Shown piece by piece: positions 17,062 to 26,920 of a DNA stretch of 64,000 nucleotides; positions within the stretch are counted from its first letter, which is position 1; each line of letters starts with the position of its first letter. The position numbers and the translations under genes are program-made. Origin of the DNA: Planctomycetota bacterium. Its GTDB lineage: Bacteria; Planctomycetota; B15-G4; SIAN01. The notes under the pieces are model-generated. The model was not told where the DNA came from and ran no database searches. It worked only from the letters and a program-made list of their open reading frames with translations. The DNA lies in assembly GCA_028289345.1 (NCBI GenBank), contig JANQQL010000010.1, positions 434,001 to 498,000 on the forward strand. The letters run 5' to 3'.

Positions 17062-19915
17062 GTCCGACTGGCACCAGGCCGAAGAACTGTTCCATCAACT
17101 CCGGGAGATGGCGGAGCTCGATCGTGACACGGCTCTCGAAGCCACGGCCCGAAAAGACCCGGACCTTGCTCAGCAGGTACGACTCCTTCTTGTCGAGCAC
17201 GATCAGGGACAGGAGTTTCTGAGTCGACCGGCGTTCGAGGAACTCCCCCACTCCCGTTGGACACTGCCGGAGAACTGGAACTCGAGCCCCCCGCACTTTG
17301 GCCCCTACCGACTGACTCGACTCATCGGCAGCGGAGGCATGGGCGTGGTCTACGAAGCAACCCACGAAGAAACCGAGGAGCGCGTTGCCCTGAAGGCCCT
17401 TCGCAGCGGGTTGCTGGCCGACGATCGCCAGCGCCAGCTGTTCCAGCGGGAGGTGCGCTGCTTGAGCCTCCTCCAGCACCCGGGCATTCCTCGCATGCTC
17501 GACTCCGGGGAAAGTGCCGAGGGACTCACCTACTTCGTGATGGAGTTCGTCCGCGGTCGCCCTCTCGACGAGTTCGTGCGCGACCAGGGACTCTCGCGTC
17601 GTGAGCGACTTCAGCTGTTCTCCAAGCTCTGCGACATCATCCGCTACGCCCATGGAAAAGGCGTGTTGCACCGCGACCTCAAGCCCGCCAACGTTCTGGT
17701 CACGTCCAGTCAGCACTCGGAGAACGCTCCGGAACTGAAGGTCCTGGACTTCGGCTTGGCACGACGAGCGAGTGAATCGGCTCCCCATACCTCGCGACTG
17801 ACCAAGACGGGACAAGTGTTCGGCACCTTGTCCGCCATGAGCCCCGAGCAAGCGCGAGGTGACTCGAAGTCCATCGGCCCCGCGACCGATGTCTACTCAT
17901 TGGGAGTCATCCTCTACGGATTGATTACCGACCGCGAGCCCTACGACCTCACCCCCCTCCCCCTGCCGCGCGCTCTCGAAGTCGTTTGCGAGCTCGAACC
18001 TCCTCGCCCCAGCCTTCACGACCCACTCCTTCGCGGTGATCTGGATGTGCTCACCCTGAAAGCGCTGGAGAAAGACCCGGCCCATCGCTTCCCCTCGGTC
18101 GCCGAACTCCAGGCGGAAGTGGATCGGTTCTTGAGTGGAGAGCCGATCCGCACCCGTCCACCCAGTCGCCGTCGGCTGCTTCGGCAAGCCATTGTCCGTC
18201 ATCGACTGATAGCCGGATTCACGATCGCGACTCTGGTTCTTTGCACGGTGGCCTCAGGCTGGCTCTGGGTTCTTTACTCCCGTGCGCAACGGGCGGAAGC
18301 AGCCGCACGAGTCGACGCTCACAGCGCCCGCCAAGTGGCTCGCATCCTGGAAGACCTGATCTCCTCCGCCGATCCGACTCAGTCCGAGGGCCCTGATCTG
18401 TTGGTCCGCGACGTTCTTGAAGAAGCAGAAACCTGGCTCCCCGCGGAAGCGGAAGACCAACCAGAAGTCGAAGCTGCACTACGCCTGGTCATGGGACGCG
18501 CCTACACCAACCTTCGCCTGTTCGACAAAGCAGAGTTTCAAACACGCATTGGCATCGACTGCTTGCAACGGGCAGGTGGCAACAACCGACGCCTGGGCTC
18601 CGCCAAGATCCTCTTGGGAGAGATCCTCCTTCATCGTCAACAAGTCTCCGAAGCGCGCCAGATCGTTCAAGAGGTCCTCCGTTCTCCCGAACTCTCGCCA
18701 CTCAATGAGCACAACCACGCGCGAGCCGTGCGGACCATGGGTTCCATTCACGAGGAATCCGGGGAACTCGAGGCTGCCGAGGCCAAATATCGAACAGCTC
18801 TGGAGTGGTATCGCGCCCACCGCCACCGACTGATCGGCGAATTCGTGGAGATGCTTGGCACGCTCGCCGGGTTGCGCGAGCGACGCGGAGACTTCCGGGA
18901 GGCAGCGACCTTGCTGCAAGAAGCGATGGACGCCGTGAGCCAGAGTGAAACAAAGAACTCTCTCTATGTGGCATCCATTCGGCGCCGGGTGGCACTACTG
19001 CGCCACCGCTTGGGCCAGCACACCGAAGCTGAATCACTCATCCGCCGCATTCTTGCCACCGACGAAGCACGCCTCGGCCCGCGTCACGCTCAGACGCTGA
19101 TGGACCGCGACCTGCTCGCCGCAATCCTCCGCGGTCAACAGAAACACCGGGAAGCGACGGCCATTCTTCGGGAAGTGCTTCAGGCCTACGAAGAAACCAA
19201 CCCCCAAAGCTCCCTTCGATTCGAATCTCAGACCAACCTCGCCGTCATCCTGTTCGAGACCGGTCGACTCGCCGAGGCGGAGGCTCTGCTCCACGAGATC
19301 CTGGCACATCGGCTCGCCCACAATGGCGAAGGACACCTGCGGACACGAACAACCTGGATGCTGCTGGGCGAAGTTCAGCTCCGCCAACACCGCCCCGCCG
19401 ACGCCGTCGACTCGCACCTTCGCGCGATCGAGATTAACGACCAACTCTTCGGAGAAGATCACTTCGAAGGCGGAATGATGCACGCCAGCCTCGCTCACGC
19501 CTACTATCTTTTGGAAGACTTCGTCCTGGCAGAGGATCACGCAGACGAGAGCTGGCGCCGGCTCAAAGACTCCGTTCCCGAGACGCATCCGCACGCGGTG
19601 ACGTGTCTCAACCTCCTGGCTCAACTCTCATTGGAAGACCACCGGTTCGACGATGCCGTCGACTACTACCGAGAACTCCTGCGACGCATCGAAGCGTCCC
19701 CGGAGATCCCGAGCGGCCGGATTCATGAAATGCGCCTCAAACTCGCGGACGCCTTGATTCGCGGCGATCGGTGGAGCGAAGCCGATGAGATCCTCGGCAA
19801 GAGCGAAGCATGGCTTCAACAAAACCACCCCGCGCATCACCCGTCCGTCCGCTTGGCGACTGAGCTTCGTCAGTCGATCACGCATACCGTCGCAAACTTG
19901 AACACACGGGAATAG
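17054..19915 (+). CDS. Membrane Ser/Thr protein kinase with C-terminal TPR sensor, pair 1
   Basis: The 953-residue kinase has a Gly loop (IGSGGMGVVYEA), catalytic Lys (VALKAL), HRD motif VLHRDLKPANVL, DFG motif LDFGLARR and activation segment MSPEQARG. A short N-terminal region of about 80 residues (EELFHQLREMAEL) precedes it and is shared with kinase 2. One membrane segment follows (FTIATLVLCTVASGWLWVLY). The remaining 570 residues are tetratricopeptide repeats, with recurring A-x-x-L-x-x-x-L-A pairs. The kinase domain is cytoplasmic and the TPRs probably face the periplasm. The start overlaps the sigma factor stop by eight bases, so it probably controls that sigma factor by phosphorylation, as inferred for similar pairs. 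Confidence 0.93.
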   Translation: MGKSDWHQAEELFHQLREMAELDRDTALEATARKDPDLAQQVRLLLVEHDQGQEFLSRPAFEELPHSRWTLPENWNSSPPHFGPYRLTRLIGSGGMGVVYEATHEETEERVALKALRSGLLADDRQRQLFQREVRCLSLLQHPGIPRMLDSGESAEGLTYFVMEFVRGRPLDEFVRDQGLSRRERLQLFSKLCDIIRYAHGKGVLHRDLKPANVLVTSSQHSENAPELKVLDFGLARRASESAPHTSRLTKTGQVFGTLSAMSPEQARGDSKSIGPATDVYSLGVILYGLITDREPYDLTPLPLPRALEVVCELEPPRPSLHDPLLRGDLDVLTLKALEKDPAHRFPSVAELQAEVDRFLSGEPIRTRPPSRRRLLRQAIVRHRLIAGFTIATLVLCTVASGWLWVLYSRAQRAEAAARVDAHSARQVARILEDLISSADPTQSEGPDLLVRDVLEEAETWLPAEAEDQPEVEAALRLVMGRAYTNLRLFDKAEFQTRIGIDCLQRAGGNNRRLGSAKILLGEILLHRQQVSEARQIVQEVLRSPELSPLNEHNHARAVRTMGSIHEESGELEAAEAKYRTALEWYRAHRHRLIGEFVEMLGTLAGLRERRGDFREAATLLQEAMDAVSQSETKNSLYVASIRRRVALLRHRLGQHTEAESLIRRILATDEARLGPRHAQTLMDRDLLAAILRGQQKHREATAILREVLQAYEETNPQSSLRFESQTNLAVILFETGRLAEAEALLHEILAHRLAHNGEGHLRTRTTWMLLGEVQLRQHRPADAVDSHLRAIEINDQLFGEDHFEGGMMHASLAHAYYLLEDFVLAEDHADESWRRLKDSVPETHPHAVTCLNLLAQLSLEDHRFDDAVDYYRELLRRIEASPEIPSGRIHEMRLKLADALIRGDRWSEADEILGKSEAWLQQNHPAHHPSVRLATELRQSITHTVANLNTRE

Positions 19916-20196
19916 TCGACCAGAAATGCAACTCACGGCAGCTGCAAAAAACGAATAACGGCTAAGTTCATAACATCCTCAGGTGAGCAACACTCTGGGT
20001 GTCCCTCGGCGACATCGCTTCACTTACGTTTGCGACATGCTGGTCCAAACGATGGACACCTCGTCGTTCCAAGCCACTGATAGGATCGATCGCGGAGAAG
20101 AGTTCTGCCGAATCAGGCAGCCCGGTTGGCTTCTGAGCGAAGGAGAGCGAAGTGATGTTTTCGAAGGGGGACTTCTGTCAGTCACGCTGCGACTGA

Positions 20197-20420
20197 TCGC
20201 CCCAGGGATGTGGACACGGGGGATGTCCTCGGACTCACGTTCATCGACACCGCGCGTCCAAAGAAGCGCATCTCCAACCAGGGTCTGATCTCGATCGACC
20301 AGGAACTCCTGACGGGCTAGCGGCTGCAGATCGTGAACCTCAACAACACGTTCCGGGCAAACTGGCAACAAATCGTGGTCGAATCGTTCGACCACCCACG
20401 GGCAACGGGCAGTATCGGTC
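20197..20420 (+). pseudogene. Possible coding relic with internal stop
   Basis: In one plus-strand frame the translation reads VLGLTFIDTARPKKRISNQG, then an amber codon (TAG, 20318-20320), then on with LQIVNLNNTFRANWQQIVVE until a GC-rich hairpin. Both halves have protein-like composition, and the frame is continuous across the stop. Upstream, no convincing start or domain is visible. It may be the decayed 3' end of a secreted-protein gene. The whole 19916-20716 interval otherwise lacks a convincing gene. I do not recognise the family. Confidence 0.3.
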
Positions 20421-20446
20421 AGGGAGAGGCCCTCAGGCCTCTCCCT
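20421..20446. terminator. Perfect 11-bp hairpin
   Basis: AGGGAGAGGCC at 20421-20431 pairs perfectly with GGCCTCTCCCT at 20436-20446 around a four-base loop CTCA. There is no T-run after it. It directly follows the putative coding relic and may be that gene's old terminator. Confidence 0.6.
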
Positions 20447-20716
20447 GCACTGTTCTCGCTCCGACACCGCCTTGCCTTTGCCCGGTGAACCGCCACCGCC
20501 TTTCATGCGGGGATTCCTCGCAGCACCGTTCTCCGGCCAATGCCCCCCAAGCGAACCCGTTCCGCCGCGCCGGGTCTCCGGGGAGGCCCTGGTTCAGAGC
20601 AGGATCGCTCGTTAGTTTGCGCCTCCGTCGAGCACCAGCCACTCGATCCCGTCGGCGAGATCCGTAGTCGGAGACTGACTCGCCCATTTCCCCACCAAGA
20701 ACTGGAGAACGTTGTT

Positions 20717-21319
20717 GTGAAGACCGCCTTTCCTGTCACTGTTGCCCTCACTCTGTCCCTGATCTCTTGCACATCCAACCGGGTCGACTGGGTCGACTAC
20801 GGGGCAGACCCGATGCAGAACCCTCAGTACATGACCGACATGATGCAGGCGGGCGCGCCGGGCCCTCAGCATGAGATGCTCGCCAGCTATGTCGGCAACT
20901 GGGCCGTGGATGGCAAGATGTGGATGGCTCCCGGCACCGACCCGATGCCCATGGTCGCCACCGCAAAGACCGAGTCCCTGATGGGCGGCCGCTACATCGT
21001 GGAAGCCTTCAAAAGCGACTTCATGGGACAGCCCTTCGAGGGACGACTTGTCCAGGGCTACGACAACATCACCGGAAAGTTCTGGTCGATGTGGAGTGAC
21101 AGCATGAGCACGGGCTACTCGATCTCCCACGGCACCGAAACCTCGCCGGGACACATTGAATACGTTGGCACGGCGACAGACATTCTCACCCCGAGCGGCC
21201 GCTCGGTCCGCATGACGACAACCGACAACGGCGACGGGACCTACACGATGCGCATGTACGATACCCGCGAGGGCACCGAGGAATTCCAAGTCATGGAACT
21301 GAACTACAAACGCAGCTGA
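20717..21319 (+). CDS. DUF1579-type lipoprotein
   Basis: The 200-residue product begins at a GTG (20717) with GGAG nine bases upstream. It has a signal peptide ending in a lipobox (LSLISC), so it is probably a lipoprotein. The body shows DUF1579 features: HEMLASYVGNWAVDGKMWM, then a LMGGRYIVEAF strand, YDNITGKFWSMWSDSMSTG, and an MTTTDNGDGTYTMRMYD strand. The fold is expected to be a lipocalin-like beta-barrel of unknown ligand. Met-rich stretches near the start (MTDMMQ) are unusual. It is convergent with the beta-helix gene at 21381, with a large hairpin between them. Confidence 0.8.
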   Translation: MKTAFPVTVALTLSLISCTSNRVDWVDYGADPMQNPQYMTDMMQAGAPGPQHEMLASYVGNWAVDGKMWMAPGTDPMPMVATAKTESLMGGRYIVEAFKSDFMGQPFEGRLVQGYDNITGKFWSMWSDSMSTGYSISHGTETSPGHIEYVGTATDILTPSGRSVRMTTTDNGDGTYTMRMYDTREGTEEFQVMELNYKRS

Positions 21320-21335
21320 GCAAAGAAACCAAAGT

Positions 21336-21374
21336 CCGCTCGGCCGCGAGGGGGAGTGACCCGCGGCCGAGCGG
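21336..21374. terminator. Bidirectional terminator hairpin
   Basis: CCGCTCGGCCGCG (21336-21348) pairs perfectly with CGCGGCCGAGCGG (21362-21374) around a 13-base loop. It lies between two convergent genes ending at 21319 and 21381, so it can end transcription from both sides. Confidence 0.75.
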
Positions 21375-21380
21375 ATCCTC

Positions 21381-22759
21381 TCAAAGACCCGTGTCGACGA
21401 GTTGGAAGTCGTGGCAAAGGACGCCGTCGCTGTTGTGCAACAGGACCAGCAGTCCCACGGTCCCGAGTGGCGGCACGGGAAAGCCCAGGGAAAAAGTGGT
21501 CGCTGGATTGATGGCAGGCACCGGCGCAGACACAACCTGCGCCCCGTTCCCCAGAGCGAACGCCCAAAGACTCACGGTCGCTGGCACGGTCGTCCCCACC
21601 GTGATCTCCAAGAGAAGATCCCCTTGGCGGAACGTCGGCTCCAAGGAGAGCGTGCAGGTCGCCTCGAGTTCATAGGCGCCGATGTCACAGCCCGCCCCCT
21701 GACTCCGAGAGACATGGCGTTGATCCGTGCTTGCTCCACAGTTGCCAGCGGGGATGGCGTCGATGGCGGCGCTACCGCTGATGAGCGCATGGGTCATCGT
21801 GATCCCGCCGTTGTCCGTCAGTGCCCCCAACATCGGATTCACCGAGCTGAGGTCTCCGGCTGCCGCCAACGAGCCGCTGCCATCACTGTCCAAGTTGAAA
21901 CCCAAAGAAATCGGCGGGTCACCGGCGAAGTCACCTCCTCCAAGGTTGTTGGCGACGATGGTGTTCTGAAGCTCGAGGACATCCCCCACGCCGTTCACAA
22001 TCCCACCCCCCGACGGGGAAGAGTTTTGAGTCACGGTGCAATGCACGAGGAACAGCTCTCCGCCGTTGTAGATTCCTCCCGCATTGTTGCCAGCGGTGTT
22101 GCCACTGACCGTGCTGTTCGTCATCCGCATGATGCCCGCGTTGAAGACTCCCCCACTCCCAGTCGTCGCATTGTTCGAGAACACGGTGGTATTGGCCAGC
22201 GTCGCGTCTCCCGTCCAAACAACAGTGCAGCGCCGGTGCCGCTGGAGTTGTCAGACAGGGTGCAATCCGTCAATGAGATGGAATGGAAGCTGACGATTCC
22301 GCCTCCTCCTTCTGTTGCTTGGCAGAACTCCACCCGAAGGCGAAGGAGGCTGAGCTCCCCGTCATTCTTGATGCCACCCCCTTCAGTCGCGGCCCCTCGC
22401 TGAATGGTGAGGTCCTGGATGCATGCACGAACGTTTTCCACCGCAAACGCTCGTTGAGCACTACCAGCATTGAGCGTGAGTTGATCCATTCCGGGACCAA
22501 GTATGTCGAGGTCCTTGTCGATGACGATTTCCCCGCTGCTCAGAAAGATGGTCCCGATGACTTGGAAGTCGATGTCGTCTCCGGACACCGCATCGGCAAC
22601 GGCCTGACGCAAGGATCCCGGGCCGCTGTCCGCCAAGCTGGTCACACTGATCGTGGCACCGCGAACGGGGCTCGCCAGCCATCCGGTGAACAGCCAGAAT
22701 CCTGCAAGGAGTGCGAAAGAGGGTCCGCGCGGGACACCGAACTTGGGGGGAACGGACAT
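21381..22759 (-). pseudogene. Secreted right-handed beta-helix protein, interrupted by a frameshift
   Basis: The reading starts at the ATG 22759 behind AGGAG, with a signal peptide (LLAGFWLFTGWL). The opening VTSLADSGPGSLRQAV is classic for planctomycete and actinobacterial beta-helix proteins. The helix repeats continue (GGGIKNDGELSLL, GGGIVSFHSISLTDCTLSDN) to about 22225. There the frame is lost and resumes in another frame as TLANTTVFSNNATTGSGG through the C-terminal domain to 21381. One missing base (or two extra) near 22210-22235 would explain it. The tail (about 90 residues, FSLGFPVPPLGTVGLLVLL) resembles other secreted tails in the window. It is either a recent pseudogene, a programmed shift, or a sequencing error. 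Confidence 0.75.
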
Positions 22760-22974
22760 CAGCTTCTCCTGGTTCGGGCTCCGCTTCTCGGAATTCGAGG
22801 AGCCACGGGTCAATCGGCTTCCCTCCTCATCCGCGTCGGGTCCCGCGATGTGGCGCACCTTTTGGGAGTCGACGCCCCACCGAAGAACGGGGGGCGGCTG
22901 TTCGCCGTTGGTTCGCCTCTGCCCACCACCAGTTCCCACGGACCACCCGGGTCAGTGAGCCGCTCCGTGCGCGA

Positions 22975-22989
22975 CTGAGAAATTCTCAG
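22975..22989. promoter_or_regulatory. 15-base palindrome in divergent intergenic region
   Basis: CTGAGAA-A-TTCTCAG is a perfect palindrome around one base. It lies in the 373-base divergent region (22760-23132) between the beta-helix gene and the prepilin-like gene, where nothing else is recognisable. It could be an operator; function is a guess. Confidence 0.3.
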
Positions 22990-23132
22990 GAAACCTGTCC
23001 GGGAACGGCCGCAAAGATCACGTATAGAACAGCGCCCCGACACGGGACGCTCATGAATCGCCCTCTCCGGGCCAGAGGCCGCGAGTTCATGCCCCCTTTG
23101 CATTGAACCCCAGGACACCAAGGAGAATCTCC

Positions 23133-23645
<513 letters not shown>

Positions 23646-23659
23646 TCCGAACGGAACCT

Positions 23660-23696
23660 GGCTGTGGCTCTGCCTTCAGAATGCAGAGCGACAGCC
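23660..23696. terminator. Hairpin after the prepilin-like gene
   Basis: GGCTGTGGCTCTGC (23660-23673) pairs with GCAGAGCGACAGCC (23683-23696) with a single mismatch around a nine-base loop. It starts 15 bases after the stop codon. There is no T-run. Confidence 0.6.
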
Positions 23697-23806
23697 GGCG
23701 TGGTTTGGACGATCCCTGATTGCCTAAGGGCTCCTCCCTATTGAGCCGCGCCGAGGGTTCCGCCGATGGCATGATCACGCTCGATCCCTCCACTCGGGAG
23801 ACAACC

Positions 23807-24211
23807 ATGCTCTTCGGCGAATACCTTCTCGAACAAGGACTGGTCAAGGACGAGGATATTCTTACGGCGCTGGATCGCCAGCGCCGCGAGGTCCCATTCA
23901 CCGGTTTCATCGCCGCAGAAATGGGCTTGATGAATGCTCAGCAGATCCTCTCCGTGCTGCACGATCAGGTGGTGAACAAGCGCAAGTTCGTTGATTCCGC
24001 CATCTTGCTCGGCCTTCTGTCCATCGACGAAGGACAAGCCGTCCTGCGGGAACAAACCAACCGACGGGTCCCGCTCGGGGGGCTCCTGGTCGAACTCGGC
24101 TTCCTCACCAAGAGCCAAATGAAGAGGGCGCTCCGCGCTTACGTGCGTGAACAGAATGCCGTGGATGGAGACGACGCAAAAGTCGCAGCGGTGCCCACCG
24201 CGCAGCGCTGA
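23807..24211 (+). CDS. Small MshEN/GspE-N-like domain protein
   Basis: The 134-residue protein starts at the ATG 23807 with GGAG seven bases upstream. It contains two similar segments: LFGEYLLEQGLVKDEDILTA near the N-terminus and PLGGLLVELGFLTKSQMKRA near residue 100. Between them is SAILLGLLSIDEGQAVL. The pattern LGxxLLExGLIxxxxLxxAL is that of the MshEN/GspE N-terminal domain of type II secretion and pilus ATPases, some of which bind cyclic-di-GMP. Here it stands alone without an ATPase. It follows the prepilin-like gene, so a link to pilus or secretion control is plausible. An in-frame start at 23720 lacks a ribosome site. Confidence 0.65.
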   Translation: MLFGEYLLEQGLVKDEDILTALDRQRREVPFTGFIAAEMGLMNAQQILSVLHDQVVNKRKFVDSAILLGLLSIDEGQAVLREQTNRRVPLGGLLVELGFLTKSQMKRALRAYVREQNAVDGDDAKVAAVPTAQR

Positions 24212-24312
24212 TCGCCGGACAGACATCCACACGCAAAGCCTGCCCATCGATCCGGCGGAGAGACTCCCAAGCATCCACTGGATTCTTTCATCGATCGGGC
24301 TAACTTGCCGAC

Positions 24313-24882
24313 ATGGCGCGACCCCGTGAGCACGACGAGCAAGCTGCCCGTGCAGGAGCCATCCAAGCTTTCTTGAGATCAGGATATGCGGCAACTTCCC
24401 TGACCGAGCTTGAGGAAGCAACAGGCCTGGACCGGCGCCAGCTCTACAACCAGTACGGCGACAAGCGCGGGGTGTTCTTGCAGGCCCTCGACGATTTTCA
24501 AGAGCAAGCCGCCGAACGGTTTCTCTCCCTCATGGAGACCTCGAACGCCGCGGTTTCGTCCATCGCCGTGACGCTCCATGGGATGGTCGACCTCGCGGAC
24601 TCCGGCCATGGGCGGCTTGGTTGCTTGGTCTGCAACACCTCGCGAGAGCCGATCGCGGCGACCGATGCCGAGGTCCAGGAACGCGTCCAGCGGTACTTCG
24701 CTCGCATCGAAGCAGCCTACGCCAATGCCTTGAAGGGATCCTCGCTGCCAGCCCGAGCCCGCCGCCAAGAAGCACGGCACCTGCTCGCGACCCACGTCGC
24801 CCTCTGCGTGATGTGTCGAGCCGGCTCGCCCGTGGAGACACTTCGCGACGCCGTCGAAGCCGCCGTCAGACATCTCGGCTGA
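24313..24882 (+). CDS. TetR-family transcriptional regulator
   Basis: The 189-residue protein has a typical TetR N-terminal DNA-binding domain: AIQAFLRSGYAATSLTELEE, ATGLDRRQLYNQYGDKRGVF. The C-terminal ligand-binding part contains GRLGCLVCNTSREPIA, as in TetR proteins of the AcrR/YcdC kind. It lies 255 bases upstream of a haloalkane dehalogenase-like gene on the same strand and is a candidate regulator of it. No clear ribosome site precedes the ATG. The inducer is unknown. Confidence 0.9.
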   Translation: MARPREHDEQAARAGAIQAFLRSGYAATSLTELEEATGLDRRQLYNQYGDKRGVFLQALDDFQEQAAERFLSLMETSNAAVSSIAVTLHGMVDLADSGHGRLGCLVCNTSREPIAATDAEVQERVQRYFARIEAAYANALKGSSLPARARRQEARHLLATHVALCVMCRAGSPVETLRDAVEAAVRHLG

Positions 24883-25137
24883 GTCCTTGCCACGAGATTC
24901 GGCCAGCAGGTCCGAAAAGTTTTTCACCTTTCAGTGAACAATCAGTCGACGAACCCAGTACTCCTTCCCACCAAATCATCTTCCGCCCCGAACCGCGGTG
25001 GTTCGCGTCGCCGATCGCGGGACGCAACGTGACGCCAGAGGTTTCCCGAACGGCCTCGACTCGAGGTTCGCACCGCCCGCCTCAGGTCGGGAGGAGAAGG
25101 AGCCGGCAACTTTCCGTCCGAGAAAAGGAAAACCGAC

Positions 25138-26046
25138 GTGAGCAAGAGCATTGACTGGACCTTCCGTGGCACGTGGCCCCATGCACCCCAGTGGTTCGAA
25201 CACGAAAACGGCCGCATGCACTACGTCGACGTCGGTCCTCCCGACGCACAGCCCGTGGTTCTCGTGCACGGGAATCCGACGTGGGGATACGTCTACCGCC
25301 GCTTCATTGAAGCCCTGGTGACGGAGGGATACCGGGCGATCGTCATGGATCATCTCGGATTCGGCCGTTCGGAGAAACCCGACGATCCAGATCTCTACAG
25401 AGTCGCGCGCCATGGGGAACGCTGCACCCGGCTGCTCGAGTCACTCGATCTTCACGAAGCAACCGTGGTTGTCCAAGACTGGGGAGGCCCGATCGGCCTT
25501 CATTGGGCCGCCAAGCATTCCGACCGCGTTCGCGGACTCGTGGTCCTGAACACGTTTGTTCGGCGCCCCGCGGGTCCAGTAAGACTCCCCCTCCCACTCA
25601 AACTGTTCCGAACCCCCGGAGTGGGTGAGCTCATGGTCAAAGGGATGAATGCATTTGTGAAAGTGTTCCTCTTCCGAGAGGGTCTCACCCATCCCGAGCG
25701 CCTCACCACTCGGGAAAAAGCAGCCTACCTAGCACCCCATCCCCGCTGGAGAGATCGAACGGCGATGCTGGTGTTCCCCCGGGAGATCCCTTCCGGCCCG
25801 GAGGGGCCAGTCAGCGACTACGTCGACGAGATCAACCACCGTCTCGTTCCTGCGTTCCAGAACAAACCGGTGCTCATTGCCTGGCCCATGAAAGACGTTG
25901 CCTTCACACCTGACATCCTCGAGGAGATGTGGGTACCGGACTTTCCCCACGCCAACGTCCACAGGATCGACGATGCCGGTCACTACATTCAGGAAGATGC
26001 CCACGACCAGGTGATTCCCCTGCTGCTCCAACACCTGAAAGCCTGA
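25138..26046 (+). CDS. Haloalkane dehalogenase-like alpha/beta hydrolase
   Basis: The 302-residue enzyme starts at a GTG with AAGGA upstream. The motifs fit haloalkane dehalogenases: HGNPTW (Asn46, halide-stabilising, on the oxyanion loop), MDHLGFGRSEKP, and the nucleophile elbow VVQDWGGPIG, with Asp114 followed by Trp115. The catalytic His is in DDAGHYIQED near the end. The likely acid is Asp in KDVAFTPD. Asp as nucleophile with an adjacent Trp and the Asn is characteristic of the dehalogenase family and differs from ordinary esterases. The cap region (KLFRTPGVGELMVKGMN) sets substrate range, which cannot be read from sequence. It is probably cytoplasmic, since there is no signal peptide. 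Confidence 0.85.
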   Translation: MSKSIDWTFRGTWPHAPQWFEHENGRMHYVDVGPPDAQPVVLVHGNPTWGYVYRRFIEALVTEGYRAIVMDHLGFGRSEKPDDPDLYRVARHGERCTRLLESLDLHEATVVVQDWGGPIGLHWAAKHSDRVRGLVVLNTFVRRPAGPVRLPLPLKLFRTPGVGELMVKGMNAFVKVFLFREGLTHPERLTTREKAAYLAPHPRWRDRTAMLVFPREIPSGPEGPVSDYVDEINHRLVPAFQNKPVLIAWPMKDVAFTPDILEEMWVPDFPHANVHRIDDAGHYIQEDAHDQVIPLLLQHLKA

Positions 26047-26284
26047 GAGTCCGCTGCCGTGCAGTCCCTCATTGGTCGTGCGGAAGCCGGAACAGAAAGA
26101 GCCAGCGATCGACGGGTCGCCTTCGCTCTCATGAGGTCGCTTTGCCAGGCGGGATCATCAGTCCTACGTGACAGACTCCCGGGATTCGTCTAGTCTTCTC
26201 CCGCGTCCGATCCGGGACCGGGTCGTTCCCGGCGACCCGGTCGGAAGAACCTGAGAAACGCACGCCGACCGCCTGAGTGGCCCA

Positions 26285-26881
26285 ATGACGACTCCTCAAC
26301 CCGGCAACGATGTCACCATCGCGCTGCAACGGATGAAGAGTGGCGACCAAGCCGCCGCGGATGAAGTGTTTCAGATCGTCTACGAAGACCTGCGCCGCTT
26401 CGCTCGCGGTCTCTTCTTCCCTGGCGAAGCCAACACCTTGCAACCCACGGCCCTGGTCAACGATGCGTACCTTCGACTCGTTCGCCAGGTTGACGCCACC
26501 TGGGAAAGCCGTCGCCATTTCTTCGACGTCGCCGCGATGGCCATGCGCCAACTCCTGACCGATCATGCTCGGAAGAGAAAGGCCGCGAAACGAGGTGGAG
26601 ACCGCGGCCGGTTGGCGTTCGAAGACGTCGCATCCCAGCTGTTCCAACCGGCCAACAACGAGTCACAGGTCGACCTGGAAGCGCTGGACGAAGCGATGGC
26701 AGAGCTGGAACAGTTGGACGATCGTCAATCCCAGATCGTCCGACTACGTTTCTTTGCCGGGCTGGGCGTCGAAGAAGTCGCGAAACTGCTCGAAGTGTCC
26801 GAGAGGACCGTCCACCGCGACTGGCAGATGGCACGAGCTTGGCTCCACCGTAGACTGCAAGCCAACCCCTCGGATTGCTGA
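26285..26881 (+). CDS. ECF sigma factor, pair 2
   Basis: The 198-residue protein has the same layout as the sigma factor at 16525. Region 2 contains NTLQPTALVNDAYLRLVRQV and RHFFDVAAMAMRQLLTDHAR, with a basic linker KRKAAKRGGD. Region 4 contains IVRLRFFAGLGVEEVAKLL with the recognition helix VSERTVHRDW. It is followed 39 bases later by a kinase gene on the same strand. The divergence from the other two sigma factors in the recognition helix suggests separate promoters. Confidence 0.92.
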   Translation: MTTPQPGNDVTIALQRMKSGDQAAADEVFQIVYEDLRRFARGLFFPGEANTLQPTALVNDAYLRLVRQVDATWESRRHFFDVAAMAMRQLLTDHARKRKAAKRGGDRGRLAFEDVASQLFQPANNESQVDLEALDEAMAELEQLDDRQSQIVRLRFFAGLGVEEVAKLLEVSERTVHRDWQMARAWLHRRLQANPSDC

Positions 26882-26920
26882 GCCAGAGAATCCCCCGCCC
26901 CTGCAGGAATCGCGAAGACC

